Assembly (NCBI GenBank): GCA_902625215.1
Contig: CACOAO010000001.1
Location: 159,712-223,711, forward strand
DNA length: 64,000 nucleotides
Reading direction: 5' to 3'
Source: an uncultured SAR116 cluster alpha proteobacterium
GTDB taxonomy: Bacteria; Pseudomonadota; Alphaproteobacteria; Puniceispirillales; Marisalimonadaceae
The notes beneath the pieces were generated by a model. That model did no database searches, had not been told where the DNA came from, and was given only the letters and a program-made list of their open reading frames with translations. Of the stretch, positions 8,801-17,926 are shown one piece after another (positions within the stretch are counted from its first letter, which is position 1; every line of letters begins with the position of its first letter). The translations under genes were made by a program, and so were the position numbers.

Positions 8801-9910
8801 TTAACCAGGAACTTTTCCGTTTACACCTTGTAAATAATAATTCATTCCCCACAAAGCTCCATCATCAAGAGCTTTACCTGCAGGGATTATTTCTTTACCT
8901 GTGTTATCAATTAATGGACCTGAAAAGATATTTATCTTACCATTCTTTAGACCATCTAGAGCTTCCTGTGCTTTTTGAGCAACATTTGCAGGCATATTTT
9001 GAAATTTGGAAATCACTAACATATCTGATTTCAAGCCACCCCAAACATTACCAGGCCAATGGTTAGGGCCATCACCGGTATTCCATGTTCCATTTCGTAG
9101 ATCTTCAATCTTTTTAATGTAGTAAGGACCCCAGTTATTTATTGAAGCGAACAATTGAGCTTTTGGAGCGAATGCTGACATGTCTGTTGATTGACCAAAG
9201 CCCATTGCTCCTTTTTTCTCAGCTATTTGCAGCATTGCTGGAGAATCTGTATGTTGCGCTAAAATATCAGCTCCTTCAGCAATATGAACTTTAGCAGCAT
9301 CAGCTTCTTTAACGGGATCATACCATGTGTTAGCCCAGATGACAGAAATTGAAGCATCTTTATTTACAGACTTTAGGCCTTGAGCAAAAGCATTTATTCC
9401 CATAATAACTTCAGCTATTGGATAAGCTCCAATATAGCCTATTTTATTAGTTTTGGTCATTAAACCAGCTACAACGCCTTGAATATATCTCCCTTCATAA
9501 AATCTGATATTACCAGTTGCAACATTTTTGGATCTTTTATAGCCTGTAATGTGTTCAAACTTTACGTTTGGAAATTCTTTAGCAACTTTTAGAGTTGGTT
9601 CCATATAGCCAAAAGATGTTGTGAAAATAATTTCATTTCCTTGTTTTGCTAACTCTCTTATCACTCGGGTAGCATCAGGTCCCTCAGGAACATTTTCAAC
9701 TACAGAGATTTTTACATCTTTACCAAATCGTTTTTCAACCATTTGTTTCCCAAGTTCATGAGCATATGTCCAGCCATGATCTCCTGGTGTTGTTAAATAA
9801 ACAAAACCTACTTTTGTTGGGCTTCCAGCAAAAGCACTTGAAATTATAAAAAATAAAACTGAAATACCTAACGTAATCAGTGAAAAAATACGCATGCAAA
9901 ATTTTATCAT
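8801..9910 (-). CDS. BMP-family (Med/PnrA-like) nucleoside-binding lipoprotein or periplasmic protein of ABC importer
   Basis: The substrate-binding component of a nucleoside-type ABC importer. Residues 1-28 look like a signal peptide, and no lipobox Cys is evident. KVGFVYLTTPGDHGWTYAHELGKQ, ELAKQGNEIIFTTSFGYMEP and IGYIGAYPIAEVIMGINAFAQG are characteristic of the BMP family. The length of 369 is normal. It lies downstream of its permease and ATPase genes in one operon. Nucleosides or purine bases are the likely cargo from family knowledge, and the nearby purine-degradation island supports this. Confidence 0.9.
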   Translation of the reverse strand: MIKFCMRIFSLITLGISVLFFIISSAFAGSPTKVGFVYLTTPGDHGWTYAHELGKQMVEKRFGKDVKISVVENVPEGPDATRVIRELAKQGNEIIFTTSFGYMEPTLKVAKEFPNVKFEHITGYKRSKNVATGNIRFYEGRYIQGVVAGLMTKTNKIGYIGAYPIAEVIMGINAFAQGLKSVNKDASISVIWANTWYDPVKEADAAKVHIAEGADILAQHTDSPAMLQIAEKKGAMGFGQSTDMSAFAPKAQLFASINNWGPYYIKKIEDLRNGTWNTGDGPNHWPGNVWGGLKSDMLVISKFQNMPANVAQKAQEALDGLKNGKINIFSGPLIDNTGKEIIPAGKALDDGALWGMNYYLQGVNGKVPG

Positions 9911-10018
9911 ATCAAACTCCTAGATTATTGATAAAATCTTAGAGTGAATCTTTAAAATAACAATAAAAAAAGATCATATTTTAATAAAATTTTACAAATG
10001 CAAATAAATTCTACAATT

Positions 10019-10930
10019 TTATTGACTACCAAAAAAAGGTCTTCCGAGTGATGAAGGCACGACACTATTATTTTTAGATAATCTTCCTGAAATCATTGTT
10101 AAAGCGATAATGGTAGCAATATATGGCATCATAGAGAGTAACTGTGAAGGGATAGGCCAACCTCTTGCTTGACCAACTAATTGTGCAATAGTAATTCCCC
10201 CAAATATTAGAGCTCCGACTATAATACGCCAAGGTATCCAAGACGCAAATACAACTAAAGCTAGTGCAATCCAACCTCTACCTGCTGTCATACCTTCTGA
10301 CCAATGAGGCGTAAGTACTAGAGGAATATAAGCTCCTCCAATTCCCGCGCACATTCCGCCAAAGCAAGTGGCATACCACCTAATTTTTTTTACTGGATAA
10401 CCAACTGAGTGTGCGCTTTGATGATCATCCCCAACAGCTCTTAAAATAATTCCTGATTTTGAATATTTTAAAAAGAAAGAAATAAAAATGATTATTGCTA
10501 TTGATAAATATGCAACAAAATCTTGCTTGAATAGGATGCTACCGAAAATAGGGATATCTGATAATAAAAAAATCTCTATCTTAGGCAATGATGGTATCGT
10601 TTTCCCAACTAAAGGTGCTCCTGCCAATCCAGTAAGACCAGTTGCAAATATAGTTAATCCAAGTCCAGTAGCGACTTGGTTCGTCATGAAATTAATTGTA
10701 AATATAGAAAAAATTGAAGCCATAAGCATTCCTGACAATGCTCCCGCAACTATTCCATAATAAGGATTTTCTAGCCACAATACTGTCCCTAAAGCACCTA
10801 CAGCACCACTCAACATCATTCCTTCTACCCCAAGATTTAAAACTCCACTTTTCTCAGCTATAAGTTCACCTGTTGCTGCAAGCAATAATGGAATTGATGT
10901 TGCAATAATAGTTAAAATTAGAGCTTCCAT
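10019..10930 (-). CDS. ABC transporter permease, nucleoside type (NupQ-like)
   Basis: The second membrane subunit of the BMP-linked importer, with about eight to ten hydrophobic segments. Typical N-terminus: IPLLLAATGELIAEKSGVLNLGVEGMML. Other family marks are GDDHQSAHSVGYPVKKIRW and GAYIPLVLTPHWSEGMTAGRGWIALALVVFASW. The track starts at 10951, but the internal ATG at 10930 gives the usual family N-terminus and cuts the overlap with the upstream permease gene to 13 bases. Both choices imply translational coupling. Confidence 0.88.
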   Translation of the reverse strand: MEALILTIIATSIPLLLAATGELIAEKSGVLNLGVEGMMLSGAVGALGTVLWLENPYYGIVAGALSGMLMASIFSIFTINFMTNQVATGLGLTIFATGLTGLAGAPLVGKTIPSLPKIEIFLLSDIPIFGSILFKQDFVAYLSIAIIIFISFFLKYSKSGIILRAVGDDHQSAHSVGYPVKKIRWYATCFGGMCAGIGGAYIPLVLTPHWSEGMTAGRGWIALALVVFASWIPWRIIVGALIFGGITIAQLVGQARGWPIPSQLLSMMPYIATIIALTMISGRLSKNNSVVPSSLGRPFFGSQ

Positions 10931-12009
10931 TTGTATTTTCTTTCTGACCATTTAATTTTGTATTTTTGAAGAGTTTCGCCTGTTAACAAAAAAAAGAGTA
11001 AAATGCCTTCAAATAAACCAGTTACAACTTTTGGTATACCCATAGTCATCTGAGCATTATCAGCTCCTAGTTTAACTGTTGCTATAATTATTCCAGCGAA
11101 TAAAATACCGAGAGGGTTTAATCTTCCAAGAAAAGCAACTATTATTGCTGTAAATCCATAACCAAAAGAAACCTCTGGCTGTAGTTGTCCTATATTTGCT
11201 GAAACTTCAATTACTCCTGCCACCCCAGCTAAGCCTCCAGATAACAACAAAACTGTCAAAGTAATGGAATTCTGACTAAAGCCTGCAAATTTTGCAGCTT
11301 GAGGAGCTGATCCCAATACATTGATTTTAAATCCACCTAAAGTTTTGTTCACAAAAATCCATGCAACAGGTATTAAAAGAACAACAAACAAAATACCATA
11401 ATGAAGTTGGCCAAGAAAACCTATTCCAGGAAAAGGTATTTTATTAATTAAAGCTCCTTCAGGATAGGGTTTGGATAATGGAAATCCAAAACTCATTGGA
11501 TCCCTTAATGGACCCCTTACAATGAAATCTATGAATAACATTGCAACATAAACTAGCATTAAACTAACTAAAATTTCGTTAACATTTAATTTTGTCTTCA
11601 ATATTGCTGGTATAAATGCCCACAATGCTCCACCTATAAAACCAGTTATGAGTGTAATTAATAAGAAGAACTTTGTTTCAATATTTGGAAAAGACAATGC
11701 AATAAAACCTGCTAACAAGGCTCCCATAATAAATTGACCTTCTGCACCAATATTCCATACGTTAGATTTGAAACATAGCATCAAACCTGTGCCAATAATA
11801 ATAAGTGGACAAGCTTTAACTAAAATATCACTAATACGATCTATTCTTGAAAAAGGAGACACAAAAATTTGATACAGAGTTTCTATTGGATTGTAACCTA
11901 AGAATGTGAAAATTAATAAACCAAAAAATATTGTAAAAACTATTGATAAAATCGGTGCTATAAAAATCCAATTTTTAGAAATTTTTTCTCTTGGAACAAA
12001 AGTAATCAT
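10918..12009 (-). CDS. ABC transporter permease, nucleoside type (NupP-like)
   Basis: The first membrane subunit of the BMP-linked importer, 363 residues with about ten membrane segments. Diagnostic stretches are ACPLIIIGTGLMLCFKSNVWNIGAEGQFIMGAL, LNVNEILVSLMLVYVAMLFIDFIVRGPLRDP and YGFTAIIVAFLGRLNPLGILFAGI. Its ATG overlaps the ATPase stop in an ATGA junction, and its end overlaps the next permease, so the three genes are translationally coupled. Confidence 0.9.
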   Translation of the reverse strand: MITFVPREKISKNWIFIAPILSIVFTIFFGLLIFTFLGYNPIETLYQIFVSPFSRIDRISDILVKACPLIIIGTGLMLCFKSNVWNIGAEGQFIMGALLAGFIALSFPNIETKFFLLITLITGFIGGALWAFIPAILKTKLNVNEILVSLMLVYVAMLFIDFIVRGPLRDPMSFGFPLSKPYPEGALINKIPFPGIGFLGQLHYGILFVVLLIPVAWIFVNKTLGGFKINVLGSAPQAAKFAGFSQNSITLTVLLLSGGLAGVAGVIEVSANIGQLQPEVSFGYGFTAIIVAFLGRLNPLGILFAGIIIATVKLGADNAQMTMGIPKVVTGLFEGILLFFLLTGETLQKYKIKWSERKYKWKL

Positions 12010-13568
12010 TTAACAGTTTCCATTTTTTTCTTTTTTATACTTTTGCCACCCATTAACAAACCGACATCCGCAGCTGTTATATCATTAACACGAAATATTT
12101 GGCTTAAAACACCTTGATTAATTACTGCAATTTTATCAGATAATTCAAAAATTTCCTCTAAATCTTGACTAATTAGAATTACTGCTTTTCCGCTTTGAGA
12201 TAAATCTAATAATTTTTGTCTTATTGTGGTTGCGGCTCCAATATCAACACCCCACGTGGGTTGAGAAAAAATCGCAACTTTAGGTTTGTTAGCTAATGAT
12301 CTTCCTAAAATAAATTTTTGTAAATTACCACCGGATAATTGACTGGCCAAAGGATTTGTTTCTGGGCACCTTACGTCATTAGTCTTTATTATTTTTTCAC
12401 ATTCATCCAAGCTATTTTGTGGATTATTTAATAAGTTTGATATCCAGCTTTTAGTATTGTTATATTTGAAAAAATAAGTAAGAAAAGTGTTTTCATTCAG
12501 GGTTAAGTTTGGAACTGTAGCGTGAAAAGTTCTTTCCTCAGGTACTGTTTCTATACCTAACTTTCGTCTTTCATTTATATTTGTTTTACCTATGGGTGAA
12601 TTATCTAAAAGTATTTGATTATTATATTCACAATTAATTTCTCCGCTCAAAATCTCCATCAACTCTACTTGTCCATTCCCAGCAATACCGGCAACACCTA
12701 AAATCTCTCCATAGTTAACTTGTAAATTTATATTTTTTAATGAAATTCCAAATTCATGATCTTTCTGTTTATTTAAATTTTTTAACTCAAATGCAATATT
12801 AGTTGTTGATCTTTTTTTAATATTTTTTCTCAACTCAGTAATTTTTTTCCCAACCATTGTTTCTGCCAAAAATTTTGTTGTAGTTTTTTTAGCATCAATT
12901 GTTGCTATAGATTTTCCTGATTTTAAAATTGTTACTTCATCGGCTAACTCAATTATCTCTTCTAATTTGTGGCTAATGTAGAGTATAGAGCATCCTGAAG
13001 AAGCCAGCCTTTTTAAAATTCTAAATAAATTTATTATCTCTTGTGGTGTAAGAACTGATGTTGGTTCATCCATTATTAACAGATTAGGGTTTTGCATTAA
13101 GCACCTAATAATCTCTACCCTTTGTTTTTCACCGACTGATAACTCACTAACTAATTTAAAAGGATCAACAAATAATTCCCATTCTTTTGATAAATTGGTT
13201 ATTTGATCAACTACTTTGTTTAATTTAATTTTATTATCTAATGCTATTAAAATATTTTCTGCAACTGTAAGAGCAGGGAAAAGAGAAAAATGTTGAAAAA
13301 CCATTCCTATTCCGTTTTTACGAGCTATATTCGGTGATGTAATAACCATCTTATGGTTATTAATTTCTATTGATCCACTGTCTGGTTGAAGTACACCATA
13401 AAATATTTTTACAAGTGTTGATTTTCCAGCACCATTTTCTCCCAATAATGCATGTATTTGTCCTTTAGTAATTGAAATATCAATATCTTTATTAGCAATA
13501 AAATTACCAAATGATTTATTTATTTTTGTTGCCTTTAAAAGAATTTCAGATCCGTTTCCTTGGTCCAT
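12006..13568 (-). CDS. ABC importer ATPase with two nucleotide-binding domains (NupO-like)
   Basis: The energy-coupling subunit of the nucleoside-type importer, with two fused ATPase domains in 520 residues. The first domain has Walker A GENGAGKST (43-51), signature LSVGEKQR and Walker B LLIMDEPTSVLT. The second has a degenerate Walker A region (GIAGNGQVELMEIL) and signature LSGGNLQKFILGRSL, the usual asymmetry of sugar/nucleoside ABC ATPases. It is the first gene of the operon; AAGG lies upstream of the ATG. Confidence 0.92.
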   Translation of the reverse strand: MDQGNGSEILLKATKINKSFGNFIANKDIDISITKGQIHALLGENGAGKSTLVKIFYGVLQPDSGSIEINNHKMVITSPNIARKNGIGMVFQHFSLFPALTVAENILIALDNKIKLNKVVDQITNLSKEWELFVDPFKLVSELSVGEKQRVEIIRCLMQNPNLLIMDEPTSVLTPQEIINLFRILKRLASSGCSILYISHKLEEIIELADEVTILKSGKSIATIDAKKTTTKFLAETMVGKKITELRKNIKKRSTTNIAFELKNLNKQKDHEFGISLKNINLQVNYGEILGVAGIAGNGQVELMEILSGEINCEYNNQILLDNSPIGKTNINERRKLGIETVPEERTFHATVPNLTLNENTFLTYFFKYNNTKSWISNLLNNPQNSLDECEKIIKTNDVRCPETNPLASQLSGGNLQKFILGRSLANKPKVAIFSQPTWGVDIGAATTIRQKLLDLSQSGKAVILISQDLEEIFELSDKIAVINQGVLSQIFRVNDITAADVGLLMGGKSIKKKKMETVK

Positions 13569-13633
13569 AAATTTACCTTATTTGACAAAAACTTTTAAAA
13601 ATTAAATTGAGGATAACAAACAAATATAAGTAA

Positions 13634-13819
13634 TCAATTTTTTTGTTTTGAGGTTTTCAATATTAAAATAATTAAAATAGCAACAGAAATAAATATAATA
13701 GAAATAAATAAATTGAAGTTACTGACATGCATTTTGTTAAACCCACAAGCAAATATTACAGCTGTTGTAATTATTATCATTAACCAATGTACAGGTTTAC
13801 CAATAAATATTTTATTCAT
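13634..13819 (-). CDS. Small two-helix membrane protein coupled to TAXI permease
   Basis: Sixty-one residues with two hydrophobic segments (about 12-26 and 36-54) joined by a short polar loop and ending in a Lys-rich tail. Its ATG overlaps the stop of the TRAP permease gene in an ATGA junction, so it should be co-translated with that subunit. I do not recognise the family. Fused TAXI permeases do not need a separate DctQ, so it may be an accessory or regulatory subunit. It could also be a chance ORF, but hydrophobicity, coupling and position favour a real gene. Confidence 0.6.
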   Translation of the reverse strand: MNKIFIGKPVHWLMIIITTAVIFACGFNKMHVSNFNLFISIIFISVAILIILILKTSKQKN

Positions 13820-15831
13820 GTTGCAGCCTTAAATTTGAAATTTAGTTTTCCTTGCAAATAATAGATCAACATAAGAATAATTATTCCTAAAAGATTGAAG
13901 TAAATACCGTCAATCCCGTAAATATTTTGAAGTGGTGGAATTAATAATGTTACTGAACTGAGCAAAGCTAAAGTCCTTTTAAATGCGTTAAGTTTTCCGT
14001 TGAACCAACCTTCAAGACCTAAAGTCATGCTCCAATAAGCTAGAAGAACGGAAATTAAACTATATATACTCCAAATAATTGGCCCCTCCATCAATAATGA
14101 AGGATTATAAACAAAAGCAAAAGGAACTATGTACTTTGCTATTCCAACTTTACTTGACTCGACAGCAGTAGCCATTGGCGGAGATTTTGCAATTGCAGCA
14201 CCCGCAAATGAAGCAAGAGCAACAGGCGGAGTTATGGTGGAAACAACACCAAAATAAAACGCAAACATGTGAGCTGCTATTGGCATTATTCCTGACTCAA
14301 TTAAAGAAGGTACTATAAGTGCGGCAACAGTTATGTAAACTGCAGTTGTAGTCATGCCCATACCAAGAATTATTGCTGAGATTGCAGTTAAACATAACAG
14401 GATAAATAAAACACCTCCTGACAAATCTATAACCGATTGTGTAAATTTTAATCCAAGGCCAGATACAAATACTGAGCCAATAATTATTCCAGCACAGGCA
14501 CAGGCAATAGTAACTGGAACAGTTGATTTTATGCCACTCTCAAATGCTCCCAATAAATCAACAACTGACATTCTTGTATTTTTTTTGATAAAACTAAGAA
14601 TAATTACAGAAACAATACTCCAAAAACCCGCTGTCATAGCCGTTTTACCGTAAATGAGAAGTCCTATCAGCACTACAAGTGATAGTAACATATGTCCTCC
14701 ACCTTTAAGTACTTCTATTACATTCGGTAAAACAGATTTATCAATTTTTTGTATGCCATGTTTTTCTGCTTCAATATGGACCATAAAATAAATTGTAGTA
14801 AAATATAAAAAGGCTGGAATAATAGCCGCTAAAATTACATATGAATATGGTGCCTCTAAAAATTCAGCCATTATAAATGCTGCAGCGCCCATTATTGGAG
14901 GAGTGATTTGTCCTCCTGAAGAAGCACATGCTTCAACGGCAGCCGCAAATTTTGCTCTATATCCGTAGTTTTTCATGAGTGGAATAGTAAAGGATCCCGT
15001 CGTTACAACATTTGCGACAGCAGATCCATAGACTGTCCCAGTCATTCCTGAAGCAACTACAGCTGCTTTTGCTGGACCTCCAGTCCTATGGCCTGTCAAT
15101 GCAACTGCTAAATCAACAAAAAATCTACCAACACCTGACCTGATAAGAATTCCACCAAATATTATAAATAGAACAATATAGGTAGATGCAACATAAAGTG
15201 GAATTCCATAGATACCATCAGATGTCATAAATAAAGTGTCAATATATTTAGCTAATCTTGTTGGAGGTCCATAAAAAAAACCGAAAAATTTATGAGCGTA
15301 CAGAGCATGCAACATAAAAAAACCGGCGACAAAAACCATAGCCCAACCAACAGCTCTTCTCGTTGCGTCTAAGACAATAAATATAAGAATAGAACCTACA
15401 ATTATATCTCCAATATACTTGTCTCCATATCGCATCATAAAGTTTTCTACGTCCCAAGTTGTCCATAACTGGACAAATATAATTGAAAGGATAATTATAA
15501 GGTCATAAGCAAAACCAATAGATCTAAAAAAATTACCTCTTGTATCATTTTTTACTAACACTGGGTCTTTTATATTATTTCGAAAAAGGGGATAAATAAA
15601 TACAGCCAAAACCATCATCGCAGAAAGGTGAATGGATCTGAATGATCTGCCCTCAGGAGTTCCATAAACAGCTACAAATAAATGATAAAATGCTAATCCG
15701 ACTGATAACCAAGAACACAGAACTATAATCCAATAATAAATTGATTTATCTTTATTCCATTCTAAGAGTTCGTCAAAAAAACTTATTTCTTTAACTTCGT
15801 TATAAATTAATTTTTTTGTGTTTTGTGCCAT
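13816..15831 (-). CDS. TRAP transporter fused 4TM/12TM permease, TAXI type (second system)
   Basis: A 671-residue membrane protein and paralogue of the permease at 1861. It has the N-terminal four-helix DctQ-like part and the DctM-like part with RTGGPAKAAVVASGMTGTVYGSAVANVV, EACASSGGQITPPIMGAAAF and ITPPVALASFAGAAIA. Its partner binding protein is encoded 57 bases upstream, separated by a hairpin. No clear Shine-Dalgarno precedes the ATG, so translation may depend on the structure of that spacer. The substrate may be tied to the divergent carboxylic-acid operon at 16988. Confidence 0.9.
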   Translation of the reverse strand: MAQNTKKLIYNEVKEISFFDELLEWNKDKSIYYWIIVLCSWLSVGLAFYHLFVAVYGTPEGRSFRSIHLSAMMVLAVFIYPLFRNNIKDPVLVKNDTRGNFFRSIGFAYDLIIILSIIFVQLWTTWDVENFMMRYGDKYIGDIIVGSILIFIVLDATRRAVGWAMVFVAGFFMLHALYAHKFFGFFYGPPTRLAKYIDTLFMTSDGIYGIPLYVASTYIVLFIIFGGILIRSGVGRFFVDLAVALTGHRTGGPAKAAVVASGMTGTVYGSAVANVVTTGSFTIPLMKNYGYRAKFAAAVEACASSGGQITPPIMGAAAFIMAEFLEAPYSYVILAAIIPAFLYFTTIYFMVHIEAEKHGIQKIDKSVLPNVIEVLKGGGHMLLSLVVLIGLLIYGKTAMTAGFWSIVSVIILSFIKKNTRMSVVDLLGAFESGIKSTVPVTIACACAGIIIGSVFVSGLGLKFTQSVIDLSGGVLFILLCLTAISAIILGMGMTTTAVYITVAALIVPSLIESGIMPIAAHMFAFYFGVVSTITPPVALASFAGAAIAKSPPMATAVESSKVGIAKYIVPFAFVYNPSLLMEGPIIWSIYSLISVLLAYWSMTLGLEGWFNGKLNAFKRTLALLSSVTLLIPPLQNIYGIDGIYFNLLGIIILMLIYYLQGKLNFKFKAAT

Positions 15832-15851
15832 CTAAAATAATAACAGGTGTC

Positions 15852-15880
15852 TAGAAAGGCACTAAGTCTGTGCCTTTCTA
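15852..15880 (-). terminator. Intercistronic hairpin between second TAXI binding protein and permease
   Basis: TAGAAAGGCAC-TAAGTCT-GTGCCTTTCTA is a perfect 11-bp stem with a 7-base loop, 8 bases after the binding-protein stop and 20 bases before the permease ATG. The transcribed 3' flank is not a U-tract, so partial termination or mRNA protection is more likely than full termination. Its position equals that of the hairpin at 3837, though the sequence differs. Confidence 0.7.
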
Positions 15881-15888
15881 TTATAAAT

Positions 15889-16845
15889 TTACATAACGCC
15901 TTTTTCTTTATAGTATCTTGCAGCTCCTGGATGAATTGGCACTGCAGCTCCGTTAACAGCGTCTTTAAGAATAACTTTTTTCCAAACGCCTTTTACTTTT
16001 ACAAATTCAGCATGATTGTCCCAAAATGCTTTAGTCATTTTGTAGACTAGATCGTCTGACAAATCTTTATGAACAATCATAGAAGTAACAATTCCTAAAG
16101 TAGGGATATCCTTATCAAGAGATTTATACGCACTTGCAGGAATCTTACCATAAATATAACCAGGATTATTCTTAACAATCCTATCTATTCTGTCTTTAGG
16201 AAGTCCAATAAATCTTATTCCTGGGCTGTTTTCAAGTTCTATAAAACTTGCTTGTGGAACAGAGGTTGCAGCCATAAACACATCTGCCTGACCATCTTTC
16301 ATTAGAGCAACAGACTCCTTATAGCTTACCATATGAACAACGCCACCATTTTTTTTGATAGTGTTAAAGTCATAACCATAATCTTTTATAATCGACTCAC
16401 AAAAAGCTGTACCTGTCCACTTTGGTTTACCAGGACTAATATTAGCTGATTTCATATCCTCAAATCCTTTGATTTTAGAATCTGCTCTTACTGCTACCTG
16501 AAAGGCTGCTGGATATAGAGTTGCAAAATATCTCACATTTTTATGTGCTTTTTTGAACTTTCCTTTTCCGCTGTAGCCATTAGCAACAGTGTGTGCGTAA
16601 GTCCAACCAATTTCTGCATCACCCCCGTCTACAGACATTACATTAGAAATACCACCACCTGAAGTATTAGATGTTGAAACACCCTTTATGCTAGTTTCCA
16701 TAACTTGCATCACTTTAGCACCTAATGGATACCAAGAACCACCCGATGGTCCGGAAACCATTCTAAGAAATTGGTCAGCATTAGCAACTGACGATGTTAC
16801 TAGTAGAGAAGAAGCTACTAGAAGTGCGCTTGAAAAACGTCTCAT
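15889..16845 (-). CDS. TAXI-family TRAP transporter solute-binding protein (second system)
   Basis: A periplasmic binding protein of 318 residues with a Sec signal peptide (residues 1-23, ending VANADQF). The mature start FLRMVSGPSGGSWYPLGAKVMQVME is the TAXI hallmark, followed by SGGGISNVMSVDGGDAEIGWTYAHT and ALMKDGQADVFMAATSVPQ. GGGGG sits 5 bases before the ATG. It is divergent from the HMG-CoA-lyase-like operon, which may degrade the imported compound. Confidence 0.9.
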   Translation of the reverse strand: MRRFSSALLVASSLLVTSSVANADQFLRMVSGPSGGSWYPLGAKVMQVMETSIKGVSTSNTSGGGISNVMSVDGGDAEIGWTYAHTVANGYSGKGKFKKAHKNVRYFATLYPAAFQVAVRADSKIKGFEDMKSANISPGKPKWTGTAFCESIIKDYGYDFNTIKKNGGVVHMVSYKESVALMKDGQADVFMAATSVPQASFIELENSPGIRFIGLPKDRIDRIVKNNPGYIYGKIPASAYKSLDKDIPTLGIVTSMIVHKDLSDDLVYKMTKAFWDNHAEFVKVKGVWKKVILKDAVNGAAVPIHPGAARYYKEKGVM

Positions 16846-16850
16846 TAAAA

Positions 16851-16855
16851 CCCCC
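16851..16855 (-). promoter_or_regulatory. G5 ribosome binding site of the second TAXI binding-protein gene
   Basis: On the minus strand AGGGGGTTTTAATG places five G residues 5 bases before the ATG at 16845. This is the same kind of G-run seen before the genes at 5306 and 24645. Confidence 0.5.
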
Positions 16856-16987
16856 TAATTTAAATTATATTAAAGTATAAATATCACTACTAATTTTTTG
16901 AAAGGTCAAGAGAATGTTGTAATTTTTTAAATAAATCTTATTGTTATTAAGTCAGTTAATTCATCATACACTAAAGGAGATGAATCT

Positions 16988-17926
16988 ATGGAAGTAAGAA
17001 ATGTAAAAGTTACAGAAGTAGGGCCAAGAGATGGTTTTCAATCGGAAAGAACGATATTGAATACTGAGGACAAAATTGAAATTATAAACAACTTAATTGA
17101 CGCAGGATTTCCAAGAATAGAAGTATCTTCATTTGTTTCTCCTAAGGCAATACCACAATTAGCAGATGCTGCTGAGGTGCTCGAAAAAGCTAAAAGAAAT
17201 AAAAATACTACACTTGCAGCATTGGTTCCGAATGCCAGGGGTGCTATTAGAGCAGTTGCTTCTAAAATTGATGAAATAGTTGTTTTTCTCTCTGCTTCAG
17301 AAAGTCACAATAAAAAAAATGTAAATAGAAGTGTGCAAGAATCATTAATAGGATTTAGGGAAATTGTTAAAATTGCAGGAGATAATAATGTACCTATCCA
17401 AGGTGATATTGCTACTGCATTTGGTTGTCCTTTTGAAGGAAATGTTTCCCCAAAAAAATTAGGTGAAATCTCCAAAGAATATAAGATTATGGGCTTTAAG
17501 GGAGTAACTTTAGGGGATACTACTGGCATGGCAACTCCGACAGTTGTGACAGATGCTGTCAATACAATTAGAGACATGGTTCCAGATTTCGAAATAACAC
17601 TACATTTTCACAATACGAGAGGCATTGGCTTAGCTAATGTAATGACAGGGTTAAATTTAGGTATTACTGATTATGAGAGTTGTTTTGGAGGTATGGGTGG
17701 GTGTCCTTTTGCTCCTAACGCAACAGGAAATATATGTTCAGAGGATTTGATATATTTACTACATGAAATGGGAATTGAGACTGGTATAGATTTAGATAAA
17801 TTAATCACTATTGCAAAGAAAGTTGAAAACTTAGTAGGTCATAAATTACCTGGTCAAGTAATGAGAGCTGGTAAAAGGTTACTTTCCTATTCAATGGATG
17901 ATGTTCCTACTGCGATTGGCGCTTAA
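16988..17926 (+). CDS. Hydroxymethylglutaryl-CoA lyase-family enzyme
   Basis: A DRE-TIM metallolyase of 312 residues expected to cleave a 3-hydroxy-3-methylacyl-CoA to a CoA ester plus a keto acid. VTEVGPRDGFQSE holds the metal/catalytic DR pair, followed by EVSSFVSPKAIPQLADAAEV, and HFHNTRGIGLANVMTGL provides metal-binding His residues. The catalytic Cys loop is GGMGGCPFAPNATGN. This differs from the common AKGASGN of classic HMG-CoA lyases, so another substrate such as a citramalyl-CoA-like thioester is possible. AAGGAG sits upstream. It directly abuts the CoA-transferase gene, which begins at the next base. Confidence 0.88.
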   Translation: MEVRNVKVTEVGPRDGFQSERTILNTEDKIEIINNLIDAGFPRIEVSSFVSPKAIPQLADAAEVLEKAKRNKNTTLAALVPNARGAIRAVASKIDEIVVFLSASESHNKKNVNRSVQESLIGFREIVKIAGDNNVPIQGDIATAFGCPFEGNVSPKKLGEISKEYKIMGFKGVTLGDTTGMATPTVVTDAVNTIRDMVPDFEITLHFHNTRGIGLANVMTGLNLGITDYESCFGGMGGCPFAPNATGNICSEDLIYLLHEMGIETGIDLDKLITIAKKVENLVGHKLPGQVMRAGKRLLSYSMDDVPTAIGA

